Shown one piece after another: positions 10,137-17,579 of a DNA stretch of 64,000 nt. The DNA comes from Candidatus Thiodiazotropha endoloripes (GTDB taxonomy: Bacteria; Pseudomonadota; Gammaproteobacteria; Chromatiales; Chromatiaceae). The stretch is taken from contig NZ_LVJW01000008.1 of NCBI RefSeq assembly GCF_001708965.1, positions 1 through 64,000 of the forward strand. The letters run 5' to 3'. Position numbers and translations under genes: made by a program. Position 1 is the stretch's first letter, and every line of letters begins with the position of its first letter. Below the pieces are notes generated by a model that was given only the letters and a program-made list of their open reading frames with translations, had not been told where the DNA came from and made no database searches.

Positions 10137-10697
10137 TAAATTACACCACGGCTAATATAACCAATGGTTCTATGATCCAAATAAGTCGTTTATTGGTATC
10201 ACTGATACGTGATTACCTATCCATGGGGTTTGATATTTGTATTCCGTAAGAGGCCGCTAATCTAACAAAAGAGACAAAAGATACCTACAAATAAGTACTC
10301 CTTCGCTGAGGATATTTGAACTGGTTCTCACTTTTTTGTGCCATTTAACAATTAGATTTATTCTAAATAAAAGCCGCATATAGATACGGAATTCGATAAA
10401 GAGTGCTTGGATCAACAAGCGTTCTATCTCTTTCCGTTTGTTGGATTCCTAAGATAAAAAAAATAAGTATGGCTTTGTTGACATAGATCAATAGAAAGAT
10501 TCTGTGTGCTGGTAAGTTTGGCGACTTTGATTGAATTGGCGCCACATGTCAGTAATAAGCCTCTTAACACTTTTGCTGGTATCACGTGGAATATTTAAGT
10601 AAAGAATTATTTATTATGACTTGTATGTAACACGATGGAACTGTTGTGATCGCGCTTGCCATAAACAAGTATGAATATCCTATAGATTAAGATCGAT
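10137..10697. other. 561-bp intergenic region, AT-rich, no gene seen
   Basis: Lies between the divergent HDOD gene and the small gene at 10698. It is AT-rich with no coding pattern. The only recognisable item is an FNR-like dyad at 10478-10491, listed separately. Confidence 0.5.
10478..10491. promoter_or_regulatory. FNR/ANR-like dyad TTGAC-N4-ATCAA
   Basis: Nine of ten positions match the TTGAT-N4-ATCAA consensus for FNR-family regulators. Reading leftwards, a TATCTT hexamer lies at a usable distance for a promoter towards the HDOD gene, but 300 bp of leader would follow. Which gene it serves, if any, is unclear. Confidence 0.4.
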
Positions 10698-10982
10698 ATG
10701 TCGGTAAGCAAAGAGCAGATCAGAAAGTACTGTAGGATAAAGTATGTAGAGCATGCCCGTTCTCAAGGTGATACTCATGTAACGATTATATCTTCAGAAG
10801 TCACACAAGCATTCCAACTCGATCCCGATGATCCAATTGTATGTGAATCGCTATGGTCGAATGAGTTTGAGTATGAGAATTATCTATTTAGAGTTTCTAA
10901 CAGTTGTCGAGGGGAGCATGGCGTCTCAATCATGGTCTATCGAATTCTCACTATAAATGAGGAGGAAGATGCGGATAATTGA
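10698..10982 (+). CDS. Small hypothetical protein, 94 residues
   Basis: ATG start, 94 residues, acidic overall with a basic N-terminal stretch (KEQIRKYCRIKYVEHAR). No signal peptide, no transmembrane segment, and I recognise no family. It contains two cysteines (in KYCRIKY and NSCRGEHG) and ends EEEDADN. The gene stands alone between long AT-rich spacers, and its base composition is lower in GC than the metabolic genes downstream, matching the 7-11 kb stretch generally. It could be a recently acquired gene. Coding status is supported by a protein-like amino-acid mix but not by homology. Confidence 0.5.
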   Translation: MSVSKEQIRKYCRIKYVEHARSQGDTHVTIISSEVTQAFQLDPDDPIVCESLWSNEFEYENYLFRVSNSCRGEHGVSIMVYRILTINEEEDADN

Positions 10983-11200
10983 ATTATTCTTATACTAACT
11001 TATAGAGCAAATAGCTTTTATTCGATTATCGATGAAAAAATAGTTACCTTGACGCTAATTGACTGGATGGCCAGGATGGCACTCTAAATCTGCTTTCAAA
11101 TGATCCACTCTATTCTGGAAGTAAAAATAAAGTTTAATCCTTGTGGATGTGTTATCTAGATGGACTTAAATAACACCACATTGCTTCAGTAAACCTTTTT

Positions 11201-11509
11201 TTAAATATGGTTAGAGTTGGTTTGGCACGTCTCCTCATAAAGCCGTGTCAATTTCTGCTCCATCTCCTGCATACGCCATTTAAGCCATAACGCGTTCTGT
11301 TTCATCCCTCTTACTGAAAAACTGCTGATACTATCGTGATGAGTGGCAATATGATCGAATGCTCTACAGAGTTGTTCACAACGTAAATTGAACTCTGAAA
11401 ACTCATCACAATAAATTTTCAGTCTGTCTGAATAAGAGGGCGCTGCTTTAATCTTTCCATGAAACAATACTCGATACCTTTTTGTTTTGTGAAAATTCAG
11501 GAGGAACAT
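11201..11509 (-). CDS. Small hypothetical protein downstream of Cro-like gene
   Basis: 102 residues, ATG 11509. No recognised family. The sequence is basic and helical, with conserved-looking W/R-rich NALWLKWRMQEMEQKL near the C-terminus. No signal peptide or membrane segment. Its start overlaps the end of the Cro-like gene by 13 bases, so the two are translationally coupled and transcribed as one unit from the 11.76-kb divergent promoter region. Such a position is common for an accessory or toxin-like partner of a YdaS/Cro-type regulator, but there is no direct evidence for a toxin. Confidence 0.55.
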   Translation of the reverse strand: MFLLNFHKTKRYRVLFHGKIKAAPSYSDRLKIYCDEFSEFNLRCEQLCRAFDHIATHHDSISSFSVRGMKQNALWLKWRMQEMEQKLTRLYEETCQTNSNHI

Positions 11510-11757
11510 TTCGAGATCTGTTGTTCACTCTGTGCCTTGGGGTAGAGGTCAGGTCGTAGTTCATATCGGCTCAATTTACCCTCGGAATGGCGCTCGAGTA
11601 AGAGGGTTAACCTTCCACTGGGCTTTCTGAAGCCAGAGGCGATCTGAGTCAGGTAGATATATTTGGTACCGCACTTTGCTGCCAGACGGGTGGCTGCCTC
11701 GCGACCTTCCGTTGAAATAAATGTCTTCATATCCATATTGAGGATGAACATTAGCAT
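11497..11757 (-). CDS. Cro/YdaS-like helix-turn-helix protein
   Basis: 86 residues from the most upstream ATG. Internal ATGs at 11736 and 11730 are equally possible because no start has a clear Shine-Dalgarno, and the 11757 start lies inside a candidate operator. The region AATRLAAKCGTKYIYLTQIASGFRKPS fits the YdaS/Cro-like helix-turn-helix, in which a single small domain recognises phage-type operators. Divergently transcribed from a CI-like gene 65-90 bp away. I infer a lambda-like mutual-repression switch. No phage structural or integrase genes are nearby, so this may be a relic or a domesticated regulator. Confidence 0.65.
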   Translation of the reverse strand: MLMFILNMDMKTFISTEGREAATRLAAKCGTKYIYLTQIASGFRKPSGRLTLLLERHSEGKLSRYELRPDLYPKAQSEQQISKCSS

Positions 11758-11810
11758 AGAGCTAAACGAATAGCAATATGTACATGGCCACTAATATAGC
11801 AATTAGCTAT
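11751..11810. promoter_or_regulatory. Divergent Cro/CI-like operator region
   Basis: Two 15-bp dyads of the same design lie between the divergent regulators: TTAGC-ATAGA-GCTAA at 11751-11765 and ATAGC-AATTA-GCTAT at 11796-11810, both TAGC-N5-GCTA. A weaker copy with one good half-site (TAGC at 11771-11774) lies between them. The layout of repeated dyads resembles a phage OR region. Confidence 0.6.
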
Positions 11811-11821
11811 TATTTTTGACC

Positions 11822-12265
11822 ATGAATATCAAGACGATACGCAAAGCCAATCTACTGGATCAGATCGACCGTTTTCATTCCCAGCGGGAGTTCTCCGAAA
11901 AGGTTGGGCTGACACCAGCTCACGTGAGCCAGATGGTCACAGGAAGACGCAATATGGGTGATGTGGTTGCCAGGCGGATCGAAACCGGTCTTGATCTACC
12001 TGAAGGTTATATGGATGTTCAGCATCCGGTGGTTGGGGTGGAGTATCAATATCCGAAGAACAAAGGGAGCAGGCAACCAGCCGTCTCGGATGGGGATAAT
12101 CTGGAGACCCTGCTGATGTCAGTGCGTCAGATGAATCAACGACTCTCACCGAAAACCAGAGAGGTGGTGGCAAAAATTGAGCGGGCTGCGCTGAATGGCA
12201 AGTTGACGGATGAGGAGTGGACTACCCTGGAACGCTTGCTCAACTGTTTTGAAAAGGGGTGCTGA
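11822..12265 (+). CDS. CI-like helix-turn-helix transcriptional regulator
   Basis: 147 residues from ATG 11822; a TTG two codons earlier (11816) is possible. The N-terminal half has a classic helix-turn-helix (SEKVGLTPAHVSQMVTGRRNMGDVVARRIE), typical of XRE/Cro-CI proteins. The C-terminal half (KTREVVAKIERAALNGKLTDEEWTTL) is a short helical segment, not a LexA-like peptidase domain, so RecA-induced self-cleavage is not expected. It starts 11 bp from the operator dyad at 11796-11810, consistent with autoregulation. It faces moeA convergently. Confidence 0.75.
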   Translation: MNIKTIRKANLLDQIDRFHSQREFSEKVGLTPAHVSQMVTGRRNMGDVVARRIETGLDLPEGYMDVQHPVVGVEYQYPKNKGSRQPAVSDGDNLETLLMSVRQMNQRLSPKTREVVAKIERAALNGKLTDEEWTTLERLLNCFEKGC

Positions 12266-12307
12266 ACACCCTTATCAACTCGTCAGTAAGATCCTCAACG
12301 TGACTGT

Positions 12308-13585
12308 TCACTCAAGACTTAACGATGCGAAGGGTTGAATCTCAACCCGGTCTCCTTCACTGACCCCGGCGCAACTTTCCGGCAGTAGGATAAAGCAGTT
12401 TCCACGACTCATTGAAGTGAGAATTCCCGAGCCCTGTTGGCCGACGGATTCGACGCTGAGTTGGCCATCGTCACCGGTTGAAAAAACACCCCGTATAAAT
12501 TCATATCGCCCAGGCCGTTTACGGAGTGCGTCATGACAGACTGCCGTCAGGATAAAGGGTTGATAGGGCTTGCCAGTGGCCATGTAGTGTATGGCCGGCA
12601 GAACGAACTGATAGAAAGTGACCATGACCGCCACCGGATTGCCGGGCAGGCCAAAGAAGCGGGTTTGCCCCAGTTCGCCGAATGCCAGGGGACGTCCAGG
12701 TTTCATGGCGATTTTCCAGAAGTGGATTTCACCCAGCTGCTGCAGGATCTTTTTGGTGTAGTCGGCCTCTCCAACTGAAACACCGCCGGATGAGATTACC
12801 ATATCCGCCTCTTCAGCGGCTGCCTGGAAGGCCTGACGCAAGGCTTCCGGGTCATCTTTGATTACTCCCATATCGAGCAGATGCACGCCACAGTTTTTCA
12901 GCATGCCGTAGAGACTGTAACGGTTACTGTCGTAGACATCCCCCTCTCTCAGGGATTCACCGATACCGCGCAATTCATCGCCGGTGGAGAAGAAGGCGAC
13001 ACGGGGCCTGCGCCTGACACTGACCTCTCCAAAGCCGAGTGATGCCATGACCCCCAGGTCGGCAGCCGTCAGGCGCCTGCCCGGTTCCAGCACACGGCTG
13101 CCTTTGGCGATATCCTCACCGGCATGGCGCACATTCTGTCCCTGTTTGTGTTGTGAGGTGAATGAGACCATTTGCGTCTCATCCAGCTTCGCCTGCTCCT
13201 GCATGATGACCGTGTCCGCGCCTTCAGGCATCGGCGCGCCGGTCATGATGCGAATACATTCACCGGATTGGCAATGACCTGGAAAGGGTTGACCGGCCAC
13301 GCTAGTGCCGATCAGTTTGAAACTTGTAATAGAGGAGGATTGCAGATCTGAGCCCTTCAGAGCATAGCCATCCATCGCGGAGTTGGTATGGCCGGGAACA
13401 TCGAGTGGGGAGATGATTGGTTGTGCCAGCACCCGGCCCAGAGCATCGCGCAGTGCCAGCCGTTCAGTGGTCAGGATCGGCTTGATACCACTCTGGATAG
13501 CCTCTCTGGCTGCAGCAACCCGGAGGGTGCTGGATGGTTCAGGGTCAGCGCAACTGGTTTGAGGATTGGTGGCTTGCAGGGTCAT
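12308..13585 (-). CDS. moeA: Molybdopterin molybdenumtransferase MoeA
   Basis: 425 residues from ATG 13585, preceded by GGAG about 11 bases upstream. A frame extension to 13714 is rejected because it lies inside mobB and is not MoeA-like. Family hallmarks: SSGGVSVGEADYTKK in the MoCF domain and FFGLPGNPVAVMVTF near the C-terminal third. MoeA inserts molybdate, or tungstate, into adenylylated molybdopterin in the cytosol. Last gene of the tupABC-mobA-mobB-moeA operon and overlapping the end of mobB by 41 bp. Placing MoeA with a tungstate importer suggests the cofactor made here may be tungsten-loaded; MoeA sequence alone does not tell which metal. Confidence 0.95.
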   Translation of the reverse strand: MTLQATNPQTSCADPEPSSTLRVAAAREAIQSGIKPILTTERLALRDALGRVLAQPIISPLDVPGHTNSAMDGYALKGSDLQSSSITSFKLIGTSVAGQPFPGHCQSGECIRIMTGAPMPEGADTVIMQEQAKLDETQMVSFTSQHKQGQNVRHAGEDIAKGSRVLEPGRRLTAADLGVMASLGFGEVSVRRRPRVAFFSTGDELRGIGESLREGDVYDSNRYSLYGMLKNCGVHLLDMGVIKDDPEALRQAFQAAAEEADMVISSGGVSVGEADYTKKILQQLGEIHFWKIAMKPGRPLAFGELGQTRFFGLPGNPVAVMVTFYQFVLPAIHYMATGKPYQPFILTAVCHDALRKRPGRYEFIRGVFSTGDDGQLSVESVGQQGSGILTSMSRGNCFILLPESCAGVSEGDRVEIQPFASLSLE

Positions 13586-14123
13586 GGATGGGGCGTTCTC
13601 CGAATCGATAGAGCTGTTGACGAATGAAGTTTGCAATAGCTTCCGGTTGGTTGAGATCCAAGACCGGTAAACCCTCCGGTAGAGAGCATATCGCCTCATC
13701 CGTGGCGATGGCAATAACGTTTGAGTCCGTCTGGCAGATCAACGGCTTGCCCAGTTTAGGTCGGTGCAGCTCAATTTTTTGTATGGGAGCGTGTTTGAAT
13801 CCCTCCACCAGCACCAGGTCGAGGGCGTGATGGTCGAGATGAGGTAGGGTGGACTGCAGATCCGGTTCATTCCGGTCATCGGTTTCGGCAATCAGTGCCA
13901 TCCGTCCTCTGGAGGCGACCAGCATCTGGCTCGCACCGGATTTACGCAGTTCATAACTGTCTTTATGGGGGTGATCGATCTCAAACTGGTGTTGTGCATG
14001 TTTCACCACCGCGATCCTCAGGCCTGCCGCTTTGAGGATCGGCAGCAGTCTGGTCAACAGGGTGGTTTTACCGGTGCCACTGTAGGCTATGATGCCGAGC
14101 AGGGGGATCGGGTAATCGATCAT
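13545..14123 (-). CDS. mobB: Molybdopterin-guanine dinucleotide biosynthesis adaptor MobB
   Basis: 192 residues from ATG 14123, chosen because GGTGGAAGG precedes it and the protein then begins IDYPIPLLGIIAYSGTGKTT as MobB proteins do; a start at 14168 would overlap mobA by 35 bp. P-loop (AYSGTGKTTLLTRL) near the N-terminus and the VKHAQHQFEIDHPHKDSYELRKSGA block typical of MobB. MobB is a GTP-binding partner of MobA that aids attachment of GMP to the pterin, giving the bis-MGD cofactor used by FdhA in this window. Immediately downstream of mobA in the same operon. Confidence 0.93.
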   Translation of the reverse strand: MIDYPIPLLGIIAYSGTGKTTLLTRLLPILKAAGLRIAVVKHAQHQFEIDHPHKDSYELRKSGASQMLVASRGRMALIAETDDRNEPDLQSTLPHLDHHALDLVLVEGFKHAPIQKIELHRPKLGKPLICQTDSNVIAIATDEAICSLPEGLPVLDLNQPEAIANFIRQQLYRFGERPIHDPASHQSSNQLR

Positions 14124-14133
14124 CCTTCCACCC

Positions 14134-14736
14134 TTAACGTTCAGCGGTTTGGGGTTGTTCGAATTCATTCCTTTCCTCTGGCGTATTGATGTTCAGAAAG
14201 GTTTCAGGAATATCGGAAAAGTCGGTTGTAACCATTTTATGTTGCGCGTACCAGAGATCGATTTTCCGATCGCCGCCGTCCAGGTAAGCCTTCAGGCTTG
14301 GCCGCAGTTTTTTCCCGATCAGGGCATACACCGGTTGCAGGCGCTTGCCGTCGTGAGCCACCGCAATATCCGCATCTGCGTCTTCACGGGCGCTTGCCAG
14401 CCGGGCTACCAGATCTTTTGGTAATCTGGGACCGTCGCAGGGTACGGTGATCAGATTCGGGGTAGTGATCTGTTCCAAAGCGGAGTAGATCCCCGCCAAG
14501 GGTCCCTGGTAACCACTCAGTTCGTCACGAATCACCGGATAACCGAATCTCTGATAGTCCGTCATGTTTCGGTTGGCGTTGATTAGCAGATGCCCAACCT
14601 GGGGTGCGATGGTGTTGATGACATGTTCGATCAGTGGTTTACCATCAAGCAGGACCAGGCCTTTGTCATTGCCGCCCATGCGGCTACCCCGGCCACCGGC
14701 CAGGATGACTGCGGTGTAATCTGAACGGTCGTTCAC
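14134..14736 (-). CDS. mobA: Molybdenum cofactor guanylyltransferase MobA
   Basis: 200 residues, GTG start at 14736 overlapping the stop of the upstream ABC ATPase gene (GTGA arrangement). Nucleotidyltransferase fold with N-terminal AVILAGGRGSRMGGNDKGLV, the GTP-binding signature, and VPCDGPRLP as the metal-binding segment. It transfers GMP from GTP to molybdopterin to form the MGD cofactor of DMSO-reductase-family enzymes such as FdhA. Length is normal for the family. Fourth gene of the tup-mob-moe operon. Confidence 0.95.
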   Translation of the reverse strand: MNDRSDYTAVILAGGRGSRMGGNDKGLVLLDGKPLIEHVINTIAPQVGHLLINANRNMTDYQRFGYPVIRDELSGYQGPLAGIYSALEQITTPNLITVPCDGPRLPKDLVARLASAREDADADIAVAHDGKRLQPVYALIGKKLRPSLKAYLDGGDRKIDLWYAQHKMVTTDFSDIPETFLNINTPEERNEFEQPQTAER

Positions 14737-15446
14737 GCCGTGCTCCTGAAGTTTGGGTGAGTCTGATCGAATTCGATCAGTTTCTGATCATCGATGCGTA
14801 TCAGTTTACCCTGATCCAGGCGTAAGTGCTGGTCTATCAGAGTGGGGAAGTGCATGGGATCGTGGCTGGCCAGCAGCATGGCTGTGCCATCGCTTTTGAA
14901 GGCTTCCAGCAGACTGAGTGTTCGATGTCTCGATTCCTGATCGAGGTTGGAGGTCGGTTCATCCAGCAACAGGATGGACGGCCTCTTCAACCAGGCCCGT
15001 GCCAGGGAGACCCGTTGTTTCTCGCCACCGGATAGTGATTTGGCTGGCGCGTGGGACAACTGCTGGAGATCGGCCCACTCCAGGGCTTTATCGATCTGTT
15101 GTTGACGCTCCCGTTTGGTCAGTTTCACGCCGATGGCATAGTCCAGATTGTAGCTTACTGTGCCGTCAAACATATACGGGTGTTGATGAAGATAGAGGGC
15201 ATGGTGTTGCAGGGTTTTTTTGACATGACGCCAGTTGAGTGGCCCCTTTCCCAGGTCGATCCGGATGCTGTCCGGTTTCTCCAGTCCAGCCAGAATACGT
15301 AACAGGGTGGTTTTCCCCGCCCCATTGTCGCCACTCAACAGGTGGGTCTGTCCAGCTTGAAGGGAGAAGGTGACCTCGTTCAGCACTTGCCTTTTGGCAT
15401 AGTGTTTTTTCAGGCAATGGACATTGAATTGATCTGTTGTAGTCAT
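14733..15446 (-). CDS. tupC: Tungstate ABC transporter ATPase (TupC-like)
   Basis: 237 residues. Walker A GDNGAGKTTLL, ABC signature LSGGEKQRVSLARAW, Walker B ILLLDEPTSNLD, followed by a switch His in LLASHDP. No C-terminal TOBE/MOP domain, which separates TupC from ModC-type molybdate ATPases. Start ATG overlaps the permease stop (ATGA), indicating translational coupling. With TupA and TupB it forms an inner-membrane tungstate importer. Assignment as tungstate rather than another oxyanion rests mainly on the TupA sequence and the cofactor-gene context. Confidence 0.88.
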   Translation of the reverse strand: MTTTDQFNVHCLKKHYAKRQVLNEVTFSLQAGQTHLLSGDNGAGKTTLLRILAGLEKPDSIRIDLGKGPLNWRHVKKTLQHHALYLHQHPYMFDGTVSYNLDYAIGVKLTKRERQQQIDKALEWADLQQLSHAPAKSLSGGEKQRVSLARAWLKRPSILLLDEPTSNLDQESRHRTLSLLEAFKSDGTAMLLASHDPMHFPTLIDQHLRLDQGKLIRIDDQKLIEFDQTHPNFRSTA

Positions 15447-16144
15447 CAGGCTGGTTGCCCCTTACCTTGAAAGTGCTGCAGGAAGGCGTTCAGAGTGAAT
15501 GCCAGAATCAGTAGAACCAGACCCAGGGCGATGCCCTGAGCGAATTCACCCTTACTCGATTCCAAAGCGATGGCGGTTGGAATGTTGCGGGTATAGTGGA
15601 GGATATTGCCGCCAAGCATCATTGATGCCCCGACCTCGGCAATAATCCGGCCGAATGCTGCAAGCAGCGCAGCCATCAGCCCAAAACGCGCTTCCCGCAT
15701 GATGGTGATCAACGCCCTTAGCGGTGTCGCGCCCAGGGTGCGTGCTGTCTCCCAGGCTCTGCGGTCACAGGCTTGCAGTGCCGAGTGTCCCATGGCAACA
15801 AGTATCGGAAAGGCAAGTGCGATCTGACCAAGCACCATCGCCGTCTGGGTGAACAGTAACTTCCACTCCCCAAGCGGACCCTGTCTGGAGAGTAGTATGA
15901 AAAGGGTCAGGCCTACGACCACGGCAGGCACTGAGAGCAGAGTGCTGTTGATGGAGATCAGCAGACGCCTGCCGGGGAAGTGGTAGTAGGCGAGTATAAA
16001 AGCGATCAGCAAGGCCGGTGGTGACGCCACCAGTATGGCAACCCCCGATACCCTGAAGGAGATGGCAATGATCTCCCAGAGTTCAGGGTTACCGCTGAAC
16101 AGTAACTCCAGGGCTGCCAGCGTTGTGGTTGTTAATGATTCCAT
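15446..16144 (-). CDS. tupB: Tungstate ABC transporter permease (TupB-like)
   Basis: 232 residues from ATG 16144, four bases after the tupA stop; an upstream start at 16213 would run into tupA. Five to six hydrophobic segments and the permease EAA-type loop (ETARTLGATPLRALITIMREARFGL) that contacts the ATPase. Overall pattern (MLGGNILHYTRNIPTAIALE near the C-terminus) matches TupB/WtpB-like permeases. Coupled to tupC by ATGA overlap. Confidence 0.9.
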   Translation of the reverse strand: MESLTTTTLAALELLFSGNPELWEIIAISFRVSGVAILVASPPALLIAFILAYYHFPGRRLLISINSTLLSVPAVVVGLTLFILLSRQGPLGEWKLLFTQTAMVLGQIALAFPILVAMGHSALQACDRRAWETARTLGATPLRALITIMREARFGLMAALLAAFGRIIAEVGASMMLGGNILHYTRNIPTAIALESSKGEFAQGIALGLVLLILAFTLNAFLQHFQGKGQPA

Positions 16145-16148
16145 GTGA

Positions 16149-16997
16149 TTAATGTTCTGCGGCGGCAAACTCTCCAGCATCGGCGGATGGGGTAAAGAGA
16201 CGGTTACTGCCAATGCGGAAATTATTGATGCGCTCCTGACCCTCTGGTGAGATCAGCCATTGGATCAGTGCCTGGGCACCAAAATGGTTGGTGTCGGGGT
16301 AACGCTGTGGATTCACCGCGATGATGCCATACGGGTTGAACAGCAGGGGATCGCCCTCAAAGCCGATTTTCAGTGGAGACTTCTTCTCATAGGCAAGCCA
16401 TGTACCCCGATCAGTCAAGGTGTAGGCATCCATTTCTGCTGCGATCTGCAGCACTTTACCCATTCCCTGGCCGGCTTCACGATACCAGCGCCCATGTGGG
16501 TCGACTGCCGCCTTCTTCCATAGACCCAACTCTTTTTTGTGGGTGCCGGAATCATCCCCGCGAGAGACGAAGGTCGCCTGATGCTCAGCGATGAGTTGCA
16601 GGGCCGTGGTGGCATCCTTGGCTTTTGATAATCCGGCAGGGTCTGATTGTGGACCGACGATCACAAAGTCGTTGTACATCACACCGTATCGCTTTTCACC
16701 ATGACCCTGTGTGACAAATTCATCTTCCGCAGACCTGGCATGTACCAGAATCACATCCACATCGCCGTCACGTCCCATACGCAGTGCTTTGCCTGTGCCG
16801 ACCGCAATCACATGTACGTTATAACCGGTGTCGGCTTGAAATTCCGGTAACAGTTCTTTAAGCAGTCCTGAATTGTCGGTACTGGTTGTGGTGGCCAGTC
16901 TGATGATTTTGTTGGTGTCTGCATTGGCTGCATTCAAAGGGATAAGCAGTGTCATCAACAGGAGTGTGAATAAGTGTTTCACCATATTTTTATTCAT
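16149..16997 (-). CDS. tupA: Tungstate-binding periplasmic protein TupA
   Basis: 282 residues from ATG 16997, which has GAGG about 12 bases upstream; a frame extension to 17024 adds nine residues. N-terminal signal peptide (KHLFTLLLMTLLIPLNAANA). The mature start IIRLATTTSTDNSGLL carries the TTTST...SGLL signature of TupA tungstate-binding proteins, absent from ModA. Other family blocks: HVIAVGTGKALRMGRDGDVDVILVHA and ATFVSRGDDSGTHKKE. It captures tungstate in the periplasm for TupBC. First gene of a six-gene operon with about 200 bp of leader behind a sigma-54 promoter. Confidence 0.93.
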   Translation of the reverse strand: MNKNMVKHLFTLLLMTLLIPLNAANADTNKIIRLATTTSTDNSGLLKELLPEFQADTGYNVHVIAVGTGKALRMGRDGDVDVILVHARSAEDEFVTQGHGEKRYGVMYNDFVIVGPQSDPAGLSKAKDATTALQLIAEHQATFVSRGDDSGTHKKELGLWKKAAVDPHGRWYREAGQGMGKVLQIAAEMDAYTLTDRGTWLAYEKKSPLKIGFEGDPLLFNPYGIIAVNPQRYPDTNHFGAQALIQWLISPEGQERINNFRIGSNRLFTPSADAGEFAAAEH

Positions 16998-17205
16998 TGG
17001 GAATTGCCTCATTGCGGTAACCATTTCAGTATCACTGAATCGTCCATATAAAGTGTGGGTACAGCGATTGATCGGGATGAGTTGTTAAGTAAAAACATAA
17101 TTAAATTGTGTTTTATTTCTTTTGTGCAGACTTAAACAGTAGTGTGCAACCATTGAACAAATGGCTAAAAAGCCAGTCGTTATCTATGGGTGCGATAGAT
17201 TTAAT

Positions 17206-17221
17206 TGCAAGAGTGGTGCCA
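17206..17221 (-). promoter_or_regulatory. Sigma-54 promoter of the tup-mob-moe operon
   Basis: On the minus strand the bases read TGGCACC-ACTC-TTGCA, 11 of 12 positions of the TGGCACG-N4-TTGCA consensus, with exact GG-N10-GC spacing. Transcription would start near 17195 and reach tupA after about 200 bp. An NtrC-family activator gene lies directly divergent. Confidence 0.85.
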
Positions 17222-17412
17222 CTCTTATACTAAGCAGAGAACAACGATGAATACTTAAGGTCTGATGAGTATTCGTGGGAGTTGTCATGGTATTTGCAAT
17301 AGCAAATGAACCTGTATTGTCTACTATGTAGATAATGGCAGGATAATAAACACAATTTCTGCATTCTTTAGCTGTCGGTTTCTCCCTTTGCTGTTCAAGG
17401 GAGTCCAAAATT

Positions 17413-17461
17413 GAGACAAATGGTCCCAGATTGACACACTTTTTGTTGGACATTTTGTCTC
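17413..17461. promoter_or_regulatory. Candidate enhancer sites for the sigma-54 activator
   Basis: Two related 15-bp elements: GAGAC-AAATG-GTCCC at 17413-17427 (reverse complement GGGACCATTTGTCTC) and TGGACATTTTGTCTC at 17447-17461, agreeing at 12 of 15 positions, centres 34 bp apart. They lie about 210-250 bp upstream of the tup -12 element and 120-165 bp before the regulator gene. Similar elements occur at 26268-26314 before moaA and the fdh operon. Confidence 0.6.
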
Positions 17462-17579
17462 ACTCAGCCGTCGGTGGATTGCCTTGATAGAACAGTACTC
17501 AATGAATATTAAGACTGAAGAGCTCGTGGTGCGGGATGAGCCCACTAGCGTTTACCACAAGGAAGGTACAACCAACCGA

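Larger units (their letters stand above)
16998..17579. other. Divergent control region between tupA and the NtrC-type regulator
   Basis: About 580 bp without a convincing gene. It contains a near-consensus sigma-54 promoter pointing at tupA (17206-17221) and two related 15-bp elements (17413-17461). The tup leader (16998 to about 17195) is AT-rich. I see no obvious Moco/Tuco riboswitch fold by eye but cannot exclude one. Confidence 0.6.

Noticed and set aside
11201-12265. Complete prophage
   Set aside because: Only a Cro/CI-like pair and one small gene are present; no integrase, terminase, capsid or attachment repeats were seen.
16998-17195. Moco/Tuco riboswitch in the tup leader
   Set aside because: The leader is AT-rich without the GC-rich stems of that RNA by eye; a covariance-model search would be decisive, which I could not run.
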